This document shows positions 25,919 through 33,646 of a stretch of DNA of 33,646 bases, one piece after another (positions within the stretch are counted from its first letter, which is position 1; every line of letters begins with the position of its first letter). Below the pieces are notes generated by a model that saw only the letters and a program-made list of their open reading frames with translations, ran no database searches and had not been told where the DNA came from. Location: positions 1 to 33,646 of the forward strand of contig NZ_JAUXOD010000107.1 in NCBI RefSeq assembly GCF_030682515.1, given 5' to 3'. This DNA is from Hoeflea sp. (GTDB lineage Bacteria; Pseudomonadota; Alphaproteobacteria; Rhizobiales; Rhizobiaceae). Position numbers and translations under genes: made by a program.

Positions 25919-26734
25919 ATGACCCTGCACCAGCCCCTGCCCCACACCGACGCCGCCGCACGCCCGGACTTCGGACCGGGGTTTGCGGCCGAGCTCGCCC
26001 TGGAGCTGGCGCCCATGTCGCTGCCGGGGCGGATCCGCCGGATCGCGGCGCTCGGTCGCGCGGTGTTCACCACCTCGCTGGGGCTCGAAGACCAGGTGCT
26101 GACCGCGCTGATCGCCGACACCCGCGCCGATGTGCGCCTGGTCACGCTCGACACCGGGCGGCTGTTTGCCGAGACGCTCGCGCTGATGGGCGAGACCGAG
26201 GCGCGCTACGGCGTGTCGATAGAAGTGTTCAAGCCCTGGAAGGACGAGGTCGACGGTTTTGTCGCGCTCTACGGCATGAACGGGTTCTACGACAGCGTCG
26301 AGGCGCGGCATGCCTGCTGCCATGCCCGCAAGCTGCAGCCGCTGGGCCGGGCGCTGGCGGACGCCGAGATCTGGGTCACGGGCCTCAGGCGCGGCCAGTC
26401 CGGCAACCGCGCCAATGCGCCGCTCGCCGAATGGGACGTCGACCGCGGCCTGATCAAGGTCAACCCGCTTGCCGACCAGTCGCTCTACGCGCTGCAGGCC
26501 CGCGCCAGGGCCGACGACGTGCCGGTCAATCCGCTGCACGCGAAAGGCTTTCCCTCGATCGGCTGCGAGCCCTGCACGCGCGCCATCAAGCCGGGCGAGC
26601 CCGAGCGCGCAGGCCGCTGGTGGTGGGAGCAGGACGAGCGGCGCGAATGCGGGCTGCATTTGTCGGCCTCCGTGTCGGGCTCGCGCGCCCAGCCAAAAGT
26701 CACCTCGTCGGCTTCGGCCACGGCAGATATCTGA
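25919..26734 (+). CDS. cysH: Phosphoadenylyl/adenylyl-sulfate reductase (thioredoxin-dependent)
   Basis: The 271-residue enzyme reduces activated sulfate to sulfite. Two cysteine pairs, ACCHARK and GCEPCTR, are the ligands of the [4Fe-4S] cluster found in APS-type reductases. The C-terminal ECGLH motif carries the catalytic Cys that forms the thiosulfonate intermediate. The cluster pairs imply APS as the main substrate, as shown for rhizobial CysH, in contrast to the cluster-free E. coli PAPS reductase. ATG 25919 follows GGAG by nine bases. ATG 25889 is a weaker alternative. It is the first gene of a cysH-cysD-cysN unit, ten bases before cysD. Confidence 0.93.
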   Translation: MTLHQPLPHTDAAARPDFGPGFAAELALELAPMSLPGRIRRIAALGRAVFTTSLGLEDQVLTALIADTRADVRLVTLDTGRLFAETLALMGETEARYGVSIEVFKPWKDEVDGFVALYGMNGFYDSVEARHACCHARKLQPLGRALADAEIWVTGLRRGQSGNRANAPLAEWDVDRGLIKVNPLADQSLYALQARARADDVPVNPLHAKGFPSIGCEPCTRAIKPGEPERAGRWWWEQDERRECGLHLSASVSGSRAQPKVTSSASATADI

Positions 26735-26744
26735 AGGACACAGC

Positions 26745-27677
26745 ATGAACGTAATTGAACACGGGCGCGGCAAGCCGCCGCTCGACCCGCACCTGAAGGC
26801 GCTCGAGAACGAGGCGATCCACATCTTCCGCGAGGTGGCGGCGGAATTCGAGCGGCCGGTGATGCTCTATTCGATCGGCAAGGATTCCTCGGTGCTGCTG
26901 CACCTGGCGCTCAAGGCATTCCATCCCGGCAAGCTGCCGTTTCCGCTGGTGCATATCGACACCGGCTGGAAGTTCCCGGAGATGATCGCCTTTCGCGACC
27001 AGGTGGTGGCCCGGCACGGGCTCGACCTGATCGCCCACACCAATCCGGACGGGCTTCGCGACAACGTCACCCCGTTCAGCCACGGCTCGGCGCGCTACAC
27101 CGACATCATGAAGACCCAGGCGCTCAAGCAGGCGCTCGACATGGGTCGCTACGACGCCGCCTTCGGCGGCGCGCGGCGCGACGAGGAAGCATCGAGGGCC
27201 AAGGAGCGGATCTATTCGTTCCGCACCTCCGACCATGCCTGGGACCCGCGCAACCAGCGCCCCGAGCTCTGGTCGATCTACAACGGCATGATCCACCCGG
27301 GCGAGAGCGTGCGCGCCTTCCCGCTGTCGAACTGGACCGAGGTCGACATCTGGCGCTACATCCAGGCCGAGAAGATCGAGCTGGTGCCGCTCTATTTCGC
27401 CGAGCGCCGCAAGGTCCTCGAGCGCGACGGCATGCTGATCGCGGCTGGAGACCCGCGTATCGCGCTTTTGCCGGGCGAACAGGTCCGCGAGGAGATGGTG
27501 CGGTTCCGCACACTCGGCTGCATTCCACTGACCGGCGGGGTTCGTTCGACCGCCACGACGCTCGACGAGGTGATCGCCGAACTTGAAATCGCCACCGTGT
27601 CCGAACGCCAGGGCCGCGCGATCGACCGCGACCAGGCCGGATCGATGGAAAAGAAAAAACGCGAAGGATATTTCTGA
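26745..27677 (+). CDS. cysD: Sulfate adenylyltransferase subunit 2
   Basis: This 310-residue PP-loop enzyme is the catalytic half of ATP sulfurylase. The ATP-binding PP-loop appears as [18 protein letters not shown] (about 43-60), and [20 protein letters not shown] (about 142-161) is the highly conserved block following the PP-loop domain. With CysN it makes adenosine 5'-phosphosulfate from ATP and sulfate, and CysH then reduces it. The ATG follows AAGGA, which overlaps the cysH stop. The cysD stop shares one base with the cysN start (TGATG), as expected for subunits made in equal amounts. Confidence 0.95.
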   Translation: MNVIEHGRGKPPLDPHLKALENEAIHIFREVAAEFERPVMLYSIGKDSSVLLHLALKAFHPGKLPFPLVHIDTGWKFPEMIAFRDQVVARHGLDLIAHTNPDGLRDNVTPFSHGSARYTDIMKTQALKQALDMGRYDAAFGGARRDEEASRAKERIYSFRTSDHAWDPRNQRPELWSIYNGMIHPGESVRAFPLSNWTEVDIWRYIQAEKIELVPLYFAERRKVLERDGMLIAAGDPRIALLPGEQVREEMVRFRTLGCIPLTGGVRSTATTLDEVIAELEIATVSERQGRAIDRDQAGSMEKKKREGYF

Positions 27678-29155
27678 TGACGGCGCAAACTCTCTCGCAA
27701 AGCCTTCTGCCGGGCGAGGACCTCCTCGACATCGACCCCAATCCGCAGACCGCCGGAAGGCAGGCGCGCCCATTGAGGTTCATCACCTGCGGCTCGGTCG
27801 ACGACGGCAAGTCGACGCTGATCGGCCGGCTCTTGTGGGATACCAAGGCGGTCAAGGAAGACCAGGCCGCAGCGCTCCGGCGCGATTCCACCGGCAAGCA
27901 GAACGAGTTGGGCCTTCCGGATTTCGCACTGCTGCTCGACGGTCTCCAGGCCGAGCGCGAACAGGGCATCACCATCGATGTCGCCTACCGCTATTTCGCC
28001 ACCGACCGCCGCTCCTTCATCGTCGCCGACACGCCGGGCCACGTGCAGTACACCCGCAACATGGCGACCGGGGCGTCCACCGCCGATCTCGCGGTGCTCC
28101 TGGTCGACGCCCGCTCGGGCATTCTCGAGCAGACCCGCAGGCATGCCACGATCGCGGCGATGATGGGCATCCGCCAGTTCGTGCTCGCGGTCAACAAGAT
28201 CGATCTGAGCAACTACGACGAGGCCGGCTTCCAGACGATCGCGCGGGCGTTCCGCGAGATCGCGCTGTCGCTCGGCGTGCGCCAGGTCACCGCGATTCCG
28301 GTCTCGGCGCTCAAGGGCGAGAACATCGTGATGCGCGGCGACGAATTGATGCCGTGGTACAGCGGACCGACGCTGGTCGAGGTGCTGGAGAAGGCCACCC
28401 AGCGCACCGGCCAGACCACCGGCTTCCGACTGCCGGTGCAGCGCGTGTCGCGCCCCGGCGAAGGTTTCCGCGGCTACCAAGGCACGGTGGCCGGCGGCTC
28501 GATCAAGCCCGGCGACAGCGTCGTGGTGCTGCCCTCAGGCGTCGAAGCCAATGTGAAAGCCATCGTCACCTACGACCTGGTGCGCAACGCGGCGGTGCAT
28601 GGCGACGCCATCACGCTCGTGCTCGACCGGCCGGTCGACGTGGCGCGCGGCGACATGATTGCAGCCATCGACCAGCGGCCGATGACCGGCCGCGCCTTCA
28701 CCGCCCGGCTGGTGGCGCTGTCGCCCGACGGCGTGGTGCCGGGCAAGCGCTACTGGCTGAAAGCCGGCTCGCGGCGCCAGCGGGTGCTGTTGCGCCCGAC
28801 CTCGCAGCTCGATCTTTCCACCGGCAACTGGGACGACGCGAATTTCCTGCCGGTCAACGGCATCGGCGTGGTCGAGCTCGATTTCGAGGATGTGGCGGTC
28901 TTCGACAGCTACGAGACCAACCGCGACACCGGCGCCTTCATCCTGATCGATCCGGAGACCCTCAACACGGTGGCGGGCGGCATGATCGACGGCAAGCGCT
29001 CGAAATCCGGCCGCTTCGACGCCCTGCCGGACGCCGACCGCGCCACCGTCACCCTGCCCGCGCGGCTGCTCGAAGCCTTCCTGAAAACCGAGTTCGCCCG
29101 GGCGCATGCGGGCGAGATCAAGGTGACGGGACCCGAGGAGGTCGAGGGGGAGTAG
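27677..29155 (+). CDS. cysN: Sulfate adenylyltransferase subunit 1 (GTPase)
   Basis: This is a 492-residue translation-factor-like GTPase. GSVDDGKST (39-47) is the P-loop, DTPGHVQYTRN the G3 region and VNKIDLS the G4 region. Two beta-barrel domains follow (about 250-490). GTP hydrolysis drives APS formation by CysD. The length shows that no APS kinase (CysC) domain is fused, unlike NodQ/CysNC proteins of many rhizobia. Together with the cluster-type CysH this fits a pathway that goes directly from APS to sulfite. The last gene of the unit is followed by a large inverted repeat before the convergent LysR gene. Confidence 0.95.
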   Translation: MTAQTLSQSLLPGEDLLDIDPNPQTAGRQARPLRFITCGSVDDGKSTLIGRLLWDTKAVKEDQAAALRRDSTGKQNELGLPDFALLLDGLQAEREQGITIDVAYRYFATDRRSFIVADTPGHVQYTRNMATGASTADLAVLLVDARSGILEQTRRHATIAAMMGIRQFVLAVNKIDLSNYDEAGFQTIARAFREIALSLGVRQVTAIPVSALKGENIVMRGDELMPWYSGPTLVEVLEKATQRTGQTTGFRLPVQRVSRPGEGFRGYQGTVAGGSIKPGDSVVVLPSGVEANVKAIVTYDLVRNAAVHGDAITLVLDRPVDVARGDMIAAIDQRPMTGRAFTARLVALSPDGVVPGKRYWLKAGSRRQRVLLRPTSQLDLSTGNWDDANFLPVNGIGVVELDFEDVAVFDSYETNRDTGAFILIDPETLNTVAGGMIDGKRSKSGRFDALPDADRATVTLPARLLEAFLKTEFARAHAGEIKVTGPEEVEGE

Positions 29156-29186
29156 ACGGCCTCAAGCTTGGCCACCAAGCCGGGCG

Positions 29187-29264
29187 CGCAAACGCCGCTG
29201 CAGGGCTCTGATTGCATGGATGCGTCGCTCGAATGGCTTCATTTGGGCGACGCATGCGTTTGCG
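29187..29264. terminator. Large nested inverted repeat between cysN and lysR
   Basis: A 16-base-pair hairpin (29220-29235 with 29240-29255, two G-U pairs on the plus strand, four-base loop) is abutted by the right arm of an outer perfect 9-base repeat (29187-29195 with 29256-29264). It lies between the two convergent stop codons. It lacks a U-run on either strand, so it may be a bidirectional end that stabilises 3' ends or a cruciform-forming element. Confidence 0.5.
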
Positions 29265-29282
29265 GGTGGTGTGAAGGGTTGT

Positions 29283-30182
29283 TCAGGCCGAGTGTCGACG
29301 CTGCGCTCCGGCAAGGCCCGATTTCAGCGCATCCAGGAACAACCGCACCTTGGGCAAGGCCCCGCGCGAGGCGGCCGACAGGGCGGTAATCTCGTGATTG
29401 GAGGTGCTCCAGTCCGTCAGCAGTTCGCGCCACCCCACGGGTGCTGCGAAATCGGGCAGGAAGGCGACCCCGCCGGTCCGCGCCGCAGCGGCAATGATCG
29501 GCTGCACGTCATTGGCCATCATCCGCCGGGGAATTTTCACCGTCGTCACTTCGCCGCCCCTCATGAAGCTGACTTCGTCCGCCTCGAGCGCACGGCCGAT
29601 TCCGAACACCTCCAGACCGGCGAGGTCGGCAGGGCAAGACGGATCGGGTCCGGACCATCCCGGTGACGCATAGACCCGGGTGCGCGTTCGCCCCAGGGTC
29701 ACCACGCTCAAGGCAGGATGTGGCGGTTGGGCAACCCTTATGGCGACATCGACATCCTCCTCAAGGGGATCGACGATGCGTGTCGTCCATTCGAGGCACG
29801 CATTCACCTTGGGATGCTCGAGCAGGAAATCGGCCATGATCGAACTGATGAAAGCCTGCCCGAGAATAACCGGGGCGGAGACCTTGAGGCGTCCGGCCGG
29901 TTCGCGCGCCATTTCGGCGGCAGCCCCGAGCGCCGCAGACGCCTGTCCCAGCATCAGATGCGCGTGTTCATGGACCCGGCGGCCGACCTCGGTCAGTGCG
30001 ATCCGGCGGGTTGTCCGGATCAGCAGCGGCAGGCCCAGCCGCTGTTCCAGCTGGGCGATGCGGCGGCTGATGGTCGCCTGCGGCATGCCTGTGCGGCGCG
30101 CGGCGGCGGTAAATCCGCCCGCCTCGACCACACGGGCAAAGAGCGCCAGGTCGTCGAGGCCAAGATCGATCAATTCATCCAT
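29283..30182 (-). CDS. LysR family transcriptional regulator
   Basis: This 299-residue protein has the LysR winged helix-turn-helix at residues about 10-68 (LALFARVVEAGGFTAAARRT, PQATISRRIAQLE, then RLGLPLLIRTTRRI). The substrate-binding domain from about 95 on carries typical blocks such as LKVSAPVILGQ and VDVAIRVAQP. It resembles the AaeR/DsdC-like branch that controls neighbouring export or redox genes. It is divergent from the nitroreductase gene with 325 bases between the starts, so it probably regulates the 30511-33646 genes as well as itself. The ligand is unknown. Confidence 0.92.
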   Translation of the reverse strand: MDELIDLGLDDLALFARVVEAGGFTAAARRTGMPQATISRRIAQLEQRLGLPLLIRTTRRIALTEVGRRVHEHAHLMLGQASAALGAAAEMAREPAGRLKVSAPVILGQAFISSIMADFLLEHPKVNACLEWTTRIVDPLEEDVDVAIRVAQPPHPALSVVTLGRTRTRVYASPGWSGPDPSCPADLAGLEVFGIGRALEADEVSFMRGGEVTTVKIPRRMMANDVQPIIAAAARTGGVAFLPDFAAPVGWRELLTDWSTSNHEITALSAASRGALPKVRLFLDALKSGLAGAQRRHSA

Positions 30183-30507
30183 GGCTTAATCATATCCATT
30201 TTGCCCATCTAATCAATTCCGCGCCAGGCTGTAACTTCACCCTCGTGTGGAAGCAGGGGCAAGCGAAGATGAACTTGGCGGACAGGACCGGGACAGCTTC
30301 AGGGATGGCGGACATTGTCGGGATGGGCCTCGTTGTTGAGATCCCATCCGCCGCGGCCCAGAGGCACTTTCGGAACTCCTGCTGTGTCCCGCCCCGATCG
30401 GGTGCCGGCCATGGGCGTAGACTTTCGCTCCCCCGCCGGCTGGCTTCCACCCGACCACACCGCGGCAACGAAACAGCACCGCTGTTTGAGCCCCATCACA
30501 AGGACAG
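30183..30507. promoter_or_regulatory. Divergent promoter region, lysR / nitroreductase
   Basis: There are 325 bases with no convincing gene. The first ~50 bases next to lysR are AT-rich and probably contain the lysR promoter. A 7-base inverted repeat (30321-30327 with 30343-30349), strengthened by an inner CTC/GAG pair, could be a hairpin in the leader. LysR-type T-N11-A sites are too loose to assign by eye. An 88-codon open frame at 30245-30511 has no ribosome site or family features. Confidence 0.4.
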
Positions 30508-30510
30508 ATG

Positions 30511-31164
30511 ATGACCGACCTCCTCCCCGGCCAGGCCGAAGCCATCGCCGAAGTCAACGATCTGCGTCAGGCGATCAGCAAGGGCGATCCCCGGACGCTC
30601 GACCTGATCCTGGGCAAGGCGCACACGCATTTTGCATGGACGGACAGAAAGGTCGACGAGACCACGCTCCGCGCTGCCTTCGATCTTGCGCGCATGGGGC
30701 CGACATCGATGAACTGCCAGCCGATGCGCCTGGTCTGGGTGCGCTCTGCGGAGGCGAAGGCGCGCCTGATTCCGCACATGATGGAGGGCAACCGTGAAAA
30801 GACCGCAAAGGCGCCGGTGACCGCCATTGTTGCGCATGACACGGCGTTTTATACGCAGTTCGGCAGGAATTTTCCGATCAACCCCGGAGCCGCCGGATTC
30901 TTTGCCGGCAATGCCGAACTGGCCCAGGTGACCGCTTTCCGCAACGCCACGCTTCAGGCGGCCTATCTGATCATCGCACTTCGCGCGCATGGTCTCGACG
31001 TGGGCGGGATGTCGGGTTTTGACAATCCGGCGGTGGATGTGGAGTTCCTCGGCGGGACCACCTTCAAATCAAACTTCCTGATGAATGTCGGCTATGGCGA
31101 CGCGGGCACGGTGTTCCCGCGCCTGCCGCGGTTTGCCTTCGATGACGTGTCGCAGATTGTCTGA
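30511..31164 (+). CDS. RutE/HadB-like nitroreductase family protein
   Basis: This 217-residue FMN-dependent protein belongs to the nitroreductase superfamily. The FMN-binding block ARMGPTSMNCQPMRLVWVRS (about residues 51-70) and the later GLDVGGMSGFDNPAVD are close to the RutE/HadB-type malonic semialdehyde reductase group. In the Rut pathway RutE reduces malonic semialdehyde to 3-hydroxypropionate, but no other rut gene is here, so a different substrate is likely. Two ATGs are adjacent (30508 and 30511). The second is better spaced from AAGGACAG. It is the first gene of the set divergent from lysR, with a small open frame and an MFS transporter next. Confidence 0.88.
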   Translation: MTDLLPGQAEAIAEVNDLRQAISKGDPRTLDLILGKAHTHFAWTDRKVDETTLRAAFDLARMGPTSMNCQPMRLVWVRSAEAKARLIPHMMEGNREKTAKAPVTAIVAHDTAFYTQFGRNFPINPGAAGFFAGNAELAQVTAFRNATLQAAYLIIALRAHGLDVGGMSGFDNPAVDVEFLGGTTFKSNFLMNVGYGDAGTVFPRLPRFAFDDVSQIV

Positions 31165-31207
31165 CAGTCCAACCCCTGCGACGCAGGGCCACCGGAGCAG
31201 GACCCCC

Positions 31208-31327
31208 ATGACCCATGCCCATCCCGCCGCGGTGGCTGCCGCTGCGTCCTTCGCATTCACTGTCGCGGCGCTGTCAGACCCGGTTGCTCATCCGGGCGTG
31301 ACACAGGTCACGGAGGCCGGGAGGTGA
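31208..31327 (+). CDS. Possible 39-residue peptide upstream of the MFS gene
   Basis: An ATG at 31208 follows GGAGCAGGA at a plausible distance and opens a short frame that ends with a four-base overlap (GTGA) onto the MFS start. The peptide is Ala-rich with a hydrophobic stretch (about 8-22). The overlap suggests translational coupling, as for a leader peptide. With no visible homology, the case rests on the ribosome site and the overlap only. Confidence 0.35.
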   Translation: MTHAHPAAVAAAASFAFTVAALSDPVAHPGVTQVTEAGR

Positions 31328-32508
31328 CGCGCTCCGGAACCAGAAGCGCCGGCCCGCTCGCCACTGCGACACTGCTCGGTGCCTCGACCATGACAATCAT
31401 GGCAGGCGCGACGATCGCGCCGTCGCTGCCGGCCATGGCCGCGCATTTCGGCGAGGGAACCGAACTTGGCGTGCGGCTGCTCGTGACCATCACCGCGCTT
31501 GCCATTGCCGTCGCTGCCCCGCTTTCAGGCCTTCTCGGTGACCGGGCGGGCCGGATGCGGGTGCTGTTTGCTTCGGTGGCTGTCTACGTGCTGGCCGGTA
31601 GCGCCGGGCTGGTGCTCGACGACCTCCTTGCGCTTCAGATATCGCGTGTGGTTCTGGGCTTCGCCGTGGCGGGGGTAATGACCTCGGTCGGCGCCCTGAT
31701 CGGCGATCTCTACGAGGGCCCCGCGCGCGACCGGATGCTGGGATTTCAAGGCGCCGCCATGGGGTTCGGCGGCGTGATCTTCCTGGGTCTCGGGGGGATA
31801 CTTGCAGGCATTGGCTGGCGCGGCCCCTTCGCCATCTATCTGCTGCCGCTCGTGCTGATCGTTCTGATCCCGTTGGCGCTGGGCGGGACAAGGACCGCCG
31901 GCGCCGGTGGAGACAGCCGGGCCCCGGCCGGGCCGCCGCTTCCGCTCGGCACCCTTGCCCTGGTATGCACCGCCGCCTTCATCGGCATGATCGGCTTCTA
32001 TGCCGTGCCGGTGCAGTTGCCGTTTCTGCTGGCCGAGCGCGGCAATGGCTCTCCGGTATTCAGCGGCACGATGATGGCCGGGCTGACGCTGGTTTCGGCC
32101 CTGACCGGCCTCGGCTACGGATGGTTCGCCGCAAGGATGCCGTTGCGCATGCTCGCGGTGAGCGCCTGCGCGTCGCTCGCCATCGGCCTTGGCCTGATCT
32201 GGCTTGGCAGCGGACCAAGCTATCTCGGCCTTGCAGCAGTCGGTTTCGGCATGGGCCTGCTGATCCCCACGCTGTCGCGATGGCTGCTCTCGGTGACCCC
32301 GCCGCGCGCGCGTGGCCGGGTGATGGGGGCGCTGACGACCGCGATCTTTGCCGGCCAGTTCGCCTCACCGCTGATCCTTGCGCCGGTGATCAGCCGCTCC
32401 GGGCTTGCCTCGGGGTTTCTGACAGCCTCCGCACTTGCGCTTTTCGTGGCGGTCCTGCTGGCCGCGACACGCCCCGCCACCTCGACTTCAGGGAGACCCG
32501 CACCATGA
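31324..32508 (+). CDS. Major facilitator superfamily transporter
   Basis: The protein has 394 residues with about twelve membrane helices. The loop between helices 2 and 3 carries GLLGDRAGRMRVL (about 69-81), the MFS signature. The repeated block in the second half (TLSRWLLSVTPPRARGRVMG, near 318-337) is also typical of drug-proton antiporters. GTG 31324 is preceded by GGAGG at five bases. Its stop overlaps the hydrolase start by four bases (ATGA). The setting between a nitroreductase and two exported hydrolases, under a LysR regulator, suggests export of a toxic compound or uptake of a degradable one. The direction and substrate are not shown by the sequence. Confidence 0.9.
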   Translation: MTRSGTRSAGPLATATLLGASTMTIMAGATIAPSLPAMAAHFGEGTELGVRLLVTITALAIAVAAPLSGLLGDRAGRMRVLFASVAVYVLAGSAGLVLDDLLALQISRVVLGFAVAGVMTSVGALIGDLYEGPARDRMLGFQGAAMGFGGVIFLGLGGILAGIGWRGPFAIYLLPLVLIVLIPLALGGTRTAGAGGDSRAPAGPPLPLGTLALVCTAAFIGMIGFYAVPVQLPFLLAERGNGSPVFSGTMMAGLTLVSALTGLGYGWFAARMPLRMLAVSACASLAIGLGLIWLGSGPSYLGLAAVGFGMGLLIPTLSRWLLSVTPPRARGRVMGALTTAIFAGQFASPLILAPVISRSGLASGFLTASALALFVAVLLAATRPATSTSGRPAP

Positions 32509-33443
32509 TCAGACTTTTCGTCGCTGCCTTTATTGCTTTGCTGCCGATTTCGGCATTTGCCCAGGCCGCAGGCCCGGAAACACTGGACGACTTCTCCACC
32601 CACAGGGTGCAGACCGCGCCCGGCGTCAATCTGTTCGTCCGCGACGGCGGCAGCGGCCCCGCGCTGATCCTGCTGCATGGCTGGCCACAGCACGGGCTGA
32701 TGTGGCACACGGTCGCCCCTTCCCTGGCCAAGGATTTCCGCGTCATCGTCCCCGATCTGCGCGGCGCCGGCAACTCCTCCATCCCGCAGGACGGCTATGA
32801 CAAGGTGACCATGGCCGCCGACATCATCGCGGTGATGGATGCGCTTGAGATCGAGACGGCGCATGTGGCCGGCTACGATCTGGGTTCGGGTGTGGCCTAT
32901 GCGTTGGCGGCGGGTCACCGGGACCGCGTCGAGCGGCTTGCGGTCATGGAGTTCGGCCTGCCGGGCTTCGGATATGAAAGCCTGATGGCGCCGACGCCGC
33001 AATGGGACAATGGCGCGAACTGGCATCTCGGCCTGTTCACCCTGCCCGATGTCGCTGAAATGGCGTTTGGCGGCAAGGAACGCGAACTGCTGAGCTGGTT
33101 CTTCTGGCACATCGCCCATGATGGCGAAGCGGTCAGTCCTGAGCATTTCGAGGCCTATGTTCGCTCAATCCAGCGCCCGGGCGCGCTGCGCGCCGGTTTT
33201 CTCTATTACGCGGCAGTCTGGCAGGACGCCGAGGACAACAAGGCGCTTGCGGCAGACCCGCTGACGATCCCGGTTCTGGGCATTGGCGGGGCGATGAGCG
33301 CCGGGCCTTATGTCGAGCAATTGTTCAAGCCCGTCGCAACCAATGTGACCGGCGCCGTGATCCCGCAGGCCGGTCACTGGCTCGGCGACGAGAACCCGGA
33401 AGAGCTGGCCCAGGTTCTCCTGGAGTTCTTTTCAGGCCGATGA
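32505..33443 (+). CDS. Exported alpha/beta hydrolase with Asp nucleophile (epoxide hydrolase/dehalogenase-like)
   Basis: The protein has 312 residues. A classic signal peptide (MIRLFVAAFIALLPISAFAQ, cleavage near 20-21) sends it to the periplasm. LLHGWPQHG (56-64) is the oxyanion-hole HGxP motif. The nucleophile elbow is GYDLGSG with Asp125 instead of Ser, as in epoxide hydrolases and haloalkane or fluoroacetate dehalogenases. His291 in AGHWLGDENPEEL is the general base. The cap domain lies at about 155-245. The acid residue of the triad is not obvious. Most such enzymes are cytoplasmic, so export is unusual. It is translationally coupled to the upstream MFS gene. Epoxide hydrolase fits slightly better than dehalogenase because of the HGWPQ sequence. 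Confidence 0.85.
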   Translation: MIRLFVAAFIALLPISAFAQAAGPETLDDFSTHRVQTAPGVNLFVRDGGSGPALILLHGWPQHGLMWHTVAPSLAKDFRVIVPDLRGAGNSSIPQDGYDKVTMAADIIAVMDALEIETAHVAGYDLGSGVAYALAAGHRDRVERLAVMEFGLPGFGYESLMAPTPQWDNGANWHLGLFTLPDVAEMAFGGKERELLSWFFWHIAHDGEAVSPEHFEAYVRSIQRPGALRAGFLYYAAVWQDAEDNKALAADPLTIPVLGIGGAMSAGPYVEQLFKPVATNVTGAVIPQAGHWLGDENPEELAQVLLEFFSGR

Positions 33444-33497
33444 GCGCTCCCCGCGATGACTGACCAGCATGGATTCAAACCACGGGAGGAAATGAAG

Positions 33498-33646
33498 ATG
33501 CTCAAGCGATTGATCCTGATAGGCGCGCTTTTTCTCTGGCCTGCCGCAGCCATGGCCGATGTTCAGGCAGATATGGCCATCCAACGCGGACCCTCCGAGC
33601 GGCTGACGCCGGAGAACACGGTTCTCATCTATGTCGACTACACGAC
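33498..33646 (+). CDS. Start of an exported isochorismatase-family hydrolase (cut by window end)
   Basis: About 49 codons are visible before the window ends. MLKRLILIGALFLWPAAAMA is a clear signal peptide, and the mature part runs into LTPENTVLIYVDYT, the first strand and catalytic Asp region of isochorismatase-like cysteine hydrolases. ATG 33498 is preferred over 33492 because it lies eight bases after GGAGGA. It is the last visible member of the same-strand gene series from 30511, with 54 bases after the hydrolase stop. Export of this normally cytoplasmic family matches the exported hydrolase just upstream. The family call is based on the N-terminus only. Confidence 0.65.
   Translation, partial: MLKRLILIGALFLWPAAAMADVQADMAIQRGPSERLTPENTVLIYVDYT

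Noticed and set aside
30245-30511. An 88-codon open frame between lysR and the nitroreductase gene
   Set aside because: No ribosome site and Arg/Pro/His-rich low-complexity product; it lies in a divergent promoter region.
30511-31164. A complete Rut pyrimidine-degradation cluster suggested by the RutE-like protein
   Set aside because: No rutA, rutB, rutC, rutD, rutF or rutG-like gene in recognisable order is present; the neighbours are an MFS protein and exported hydrolases.

Overview
The window is GC-rich (roughly two-thirds G+C) chromosomal-type DNA from an alphaproteobacterium, most likely Rhizobiales (Rhizobiaceae, Phyllobacteriaceae or a marine relative such as Hoeflea or Aurantimonas-like bacteria). 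This rests on recognisable families, not on a database search: a rhizobial-type bet operon carrying choline sulfatase, a PF06089-type asparaginase like Rhizobium etli ReAV, a TadG-like protein, rhizobial cysH-cysD-cysN order, and codon use dominated by G/C at third positions. I see no rRNA, tRNA, CRISPR array, insertion sequence or prophage.

Layout. 220-5198 (minus): TadG/VWA pilus-type protein, oligopeptidase B, then a small DUF1772 plus NmrA-like pair read divergently from an AraC-type regulator (5337-6335, plus). 6407-8496 (minus): a PH-like membrane protein and asparaginase. 8880-10541 (plus): a short lytic transglycosylase with an EF-hand loop, and an EamA transporter. 10549-12482 (minus): translationally coupled thiolase and SDR genes, the SDR lacking its catalytic Tyr. 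12749-13835 (plus): a small secreted protein and an L,D-transpeptidase lipoprotein. 13910-15856: a GST (minus) and a second EamA transporter (plus). 15892-16554 (minus): hicB with a frameshifted hicA.

The centre, 16714-22728, is a choline sulfate/choline to glycine betaine operon: BetI operator, betI, betC, a GST gene, betB, betA. The genes overlap or nearly touch, so the GST is clearly part of the operon. BetC releases choline from choline-O-sulfate, BetA oxidises choline to betaine aldehyde, BetB makes glycine betaine, and BetI represses. The sulfate set free chemically links to the sulfur-assimilation genes further right (cysQ divergent from cysH-cysD-cysN, 24875-29155).

Between these two blocks lies an AT-rich stretch with nested inverted repeats (22840-23080), followed by a 455-residue protein that I cannot assign to any family (23394-24761). 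It is the best candidate for undescribed biology here. The right end (29283-33646) holds a LysR regulator divergent from a RutE-like nitroreductase, a possible 39-residue peptide, an MFS exporter, an exported alpha/beta hydrolase with an Asp nucleophile, and the start of an exported isochorismatase-family hydrolase. This looks like an inducible detoxification or catabolic unit that continues beyond the window.
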